Positions 62,764 to 64,000 of a DNA stretch of 64,000 nucleotides are shown piece after piece. The first letter of the stretch is position 1, and each line of letters starts with the position of its first letter. The notes beneath the pieces are model-generated. The model was not told where the DNA came from. It saw nothing but the letters and a program-made list of their open reading frames with translations, and searched no databases. The position numbers and the translations under genes were made by a program. Origin of the DNA: Rhodopseudomonas boonkerdii (GTDB lineage Bacteria > Pseudomonadota > Alphaproteobacteria > Rhizobiales > Xanthobacteraceae); the NCBI RefSeq assembly GCF_021184025.1, contig NZ_CP036537.1, forward strand, positions 4,898,001 to 4,962,000, in the 5' to 3' direction.

Positions 62764-63747
62764 TCAGATCGTGGCGCCGACCTTGCGCAGTTCGGCAAGC
62801 ACTGGCGCCTTCGGCAGCCAGAGCTTGTCGAATTCGGCGATGACGGCTTCGGTGTCCTTGGCCGCGACCTGGCGGACCGGAACCGACGTGCCCTTGAAAT
62901 TCTCGATCAGCGCCGGCTCGCCGCCTGCGAGTTCGTCGATCTGCGCATCGAGCGTGGATTTCACCGCCTTGGTGATCAGCTCCTTGTCCGCGGCCGGCAG
63001 CGACTGCCAGACGCGACCCGAGACCACGGCGGCCATCGGCATGAAGACGGCGTTCATCTGCAGGATCGACTTCGACACCTTGTCGAAGCGCTGATTCCAC
63101 GAGAATTCCAGATCGGCTTCGAGGCCATCGACCTGGCCATTCGACATGGCGTCGAACACCTGCGGCGTCGGGATCGGTGTCGGCGCGGCGCCGAGCGACG
63201 AATAGAAATCGCGATAGACCGGCGTCGGATTGATGCGCAGCTTCATCCCCTTGATATCGGCGAGCGTATTGAGATCGCGCACCGAGAACACCGCGCGCAT
63301 GCCGGTGATGCCCCAGCCGAGACCGATGGTGCCGGTCTCCTGCGGCAGCACGTCGAACAGTTTCACCGCCACCGGATGGCGCACGAACTTCGCCACCGCC
63401 GGGGTGGAGCGCACGATATAGGGTGCGTTGATCGCGGCGATATGCGGTACGCGCGAACCGAGCTCGGCAGCCTGGATGAAGCCCATATCGAGCGCACCGG
63501 TCTGCAGCTGCTGCATCATCGCCGCTTCGTTGCCGAGCTGGCCGGAATGAAACACCGTCATGGTCAGACGGCCCTTGGTCTCTTCCTTCAGCCTGTCGGC
63601 CAGCTTCAGTGCGGCTTTGTTCCAGGAATGGCCGTTTGGCGTGATGAGGCCGAGGCGCATTTCCTTGGCCTGCGCCAGCGACAGCGACGGAGCAAATACA
63701 GATGCGGCGGCGGAGGCTGCGAGGAAGCGACGGCGTGAGATGGTCAT
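62764..63747 (-). CDS. dctP: TRAP transporter substrate-binding protein DctP
   Basis: A 327-residue periplasmic receptor. The N-terminus TISRRRFLAASAAASVFAPS has a twin-arginine-like signal (RRRFLAAS). The mature part has MRLGLITPNGHSWNKAALKL, GRLTMTVFHSGQLGNEAAMM, the Arg clamp region in MKLRINPTPVYRDFYSSLGA and PTPQVFDAMSNGQVDGLEAD. It feeds the DctM membrane part cut by the window edge. Substrate probably a C4-like or keto acid. The downstream dapA-like gene may metabolise it. Confidence 0.92.
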   Translation of the reverse strand: MTISRRRFLAASAAASVFAPSLSLAQAKEMRLGLITPNGHSWNKAALKLADRLKEETKGRLTMTVFHSGQLGNEAAMMQQLQTGALDMGFIQAAELGSRVPHIAAINAPYIVRSTPAVAKFVRHPVAVKLFDVLPQETGTIGLGWGITGMRAVFSVRDLNTLADIKGMKLRINPTPVYRDFYSSLGAAPTPIPTPQVFDAMSNGQVDGLEADLEFSWNQRFDKVSKSILQMNAVFMPMAAVVSGRVWQSLPAADKELITKAVKSTLDAQIDELAGGEPALIENFKGTSVPVRQVAAKDTEAVIAEFDKLWLPKAPVLAELRKVGATI

Positions 63748-63772
63748 GACGAATGCTCCTTGACGATATGAA

Positions 63773-64000
63773 TTACTTGATGAGGGCGAGAGACAGCGAC
63801 GGATAGAGCGAGAGCAGGATCAGAAGAATGCAGGAGATGAAGAAGAACGGCAGCGTCACCATGAACATCTTGCCCGGCTTGGCGCCGGTGACGGCGGCGG
63901 CGACGAAGAAACACAGCCCGACCGGCGGCGACAACAAGCCAAGCACCAGATTGATGACGACGACGACGCCGAACTGACGGGGATCGATGTGATAGATCTC
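63773..64000 (-). CDS. dctM: TRAP transporter large permease DctM, C-terminal part
   Basis: The last 75 codons of a gene that continues past the right edge. The frame reads IYHIDPRQFGVVVVINLVLG, then LLSPPVGLCFFVAAAVTGAK and KMFMVTLPFFFISCILLILL, ending LYPSLSLALIK. This is the DctM C-terminus with the PPVG motif and two membrane helices. It lies 25 bases before dctP on the same strand, so permease, receptor and aldolase form one cluster. A DctQ small subunit is presumably upstream, outside the window. Confidence 0.92.
   Translation of the reverse strand, partial: EIYHIDPRQFGVVVVINLVLGLLSPPVGLCFFVAAAVTGAKPGKMFMVTLPFFFISCILLILLSLYPSLSLALIK

Overview
The window is a high-GC chromosomal segment of an alphaproteobacterium, most likely a member of the Nitrobacteraceae/Bradyrhizobiaceae (Tardiphaga, Afipia, Rhodopseudomonas or Bradyrhizobium relatives). 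The grounds are the phaB/phaA/phaR layout, the RegB/ActS-type kinase, an HWE-family kinase-like protein, many orphan solute receptors, and intergenic palindromes of the kind common in this family. This rests on pattern recognition; no search was run. There is no rRNA, tRNA, CRISPR, prophage or complete insertion sequence.

Layout: 1-9.5 kb holds an amidohydrolase fragment, a SnoaL-like protein, an orphan TctC receptor, a CorC/HlyC membrane protein, the aroK-aroB pair, xerD, a methyltransferase, gloB plus a DUF985 protein, and an exporter. 9.5-12.6 kb is the polyhydroxybutyrate block phaB, phaA and the repressor phaR; the depolymerase phaZ is at 50 kb. 12.8-23.5 kb has ogt, glnD, an ssuACB-like ABC operon, an OsmC protein, a membrane protein and mutS. 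23.7-29.8 kb has pcaF-pcaH-pcaG (protocatechuate to the beta-ketoadipate pathway) next to emrAB with its MarR repressor. 29.8-37.5 kb has a Fur/Zur regulator, an EamA exporter, ispG, a Na+/H+ antiporter, a DUF1345 protein, a polyprenyl diphosphate synthase, mtgA and rpmF.

37.7-49.1 kb has hypothetical proteins, a PAS-GGDEF-EAL protein with a degenerate GGDEF site, a DUF1304 protein, an orphan amino-acid-type receptor, a DUF559 nuclease inside a repeat element, a kinase-like GAF protein lacking its phospho-acceptor histidine, penicillin-binding protein 1A and a DUF45 peptidase. 49.5-64 kb has phaZ, an ABC-2 exporter, a RegB-like kinase without an adjacent regulator, a YjaB-like acetyltransferase, a LON-N/ClpA-N fusion without protease or ATPase, an MFS transporter, a DUF938 methyltransferase, a persulfide dioxygenase-rhodanese, a Ni/Co transporter, small hypothetical genes, and a dctM-dctP-dapA-like cluster cut by the window end.

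The most unusual signal lies between the genes. At least eight families of palindromic repeats fill the gaps, mostly at converging gene ends. The dominant family occurs at eleven loci as paired hairpins, one with a GG core and one with the complementary CC core. A second family appears once as a roughly 160-base element with no gene (26338-26497) and once with matching ends around a DUF559 nuclease gene (43616-44102), which suggests a nuclease-bearing repeat element and its gene-less derivative.
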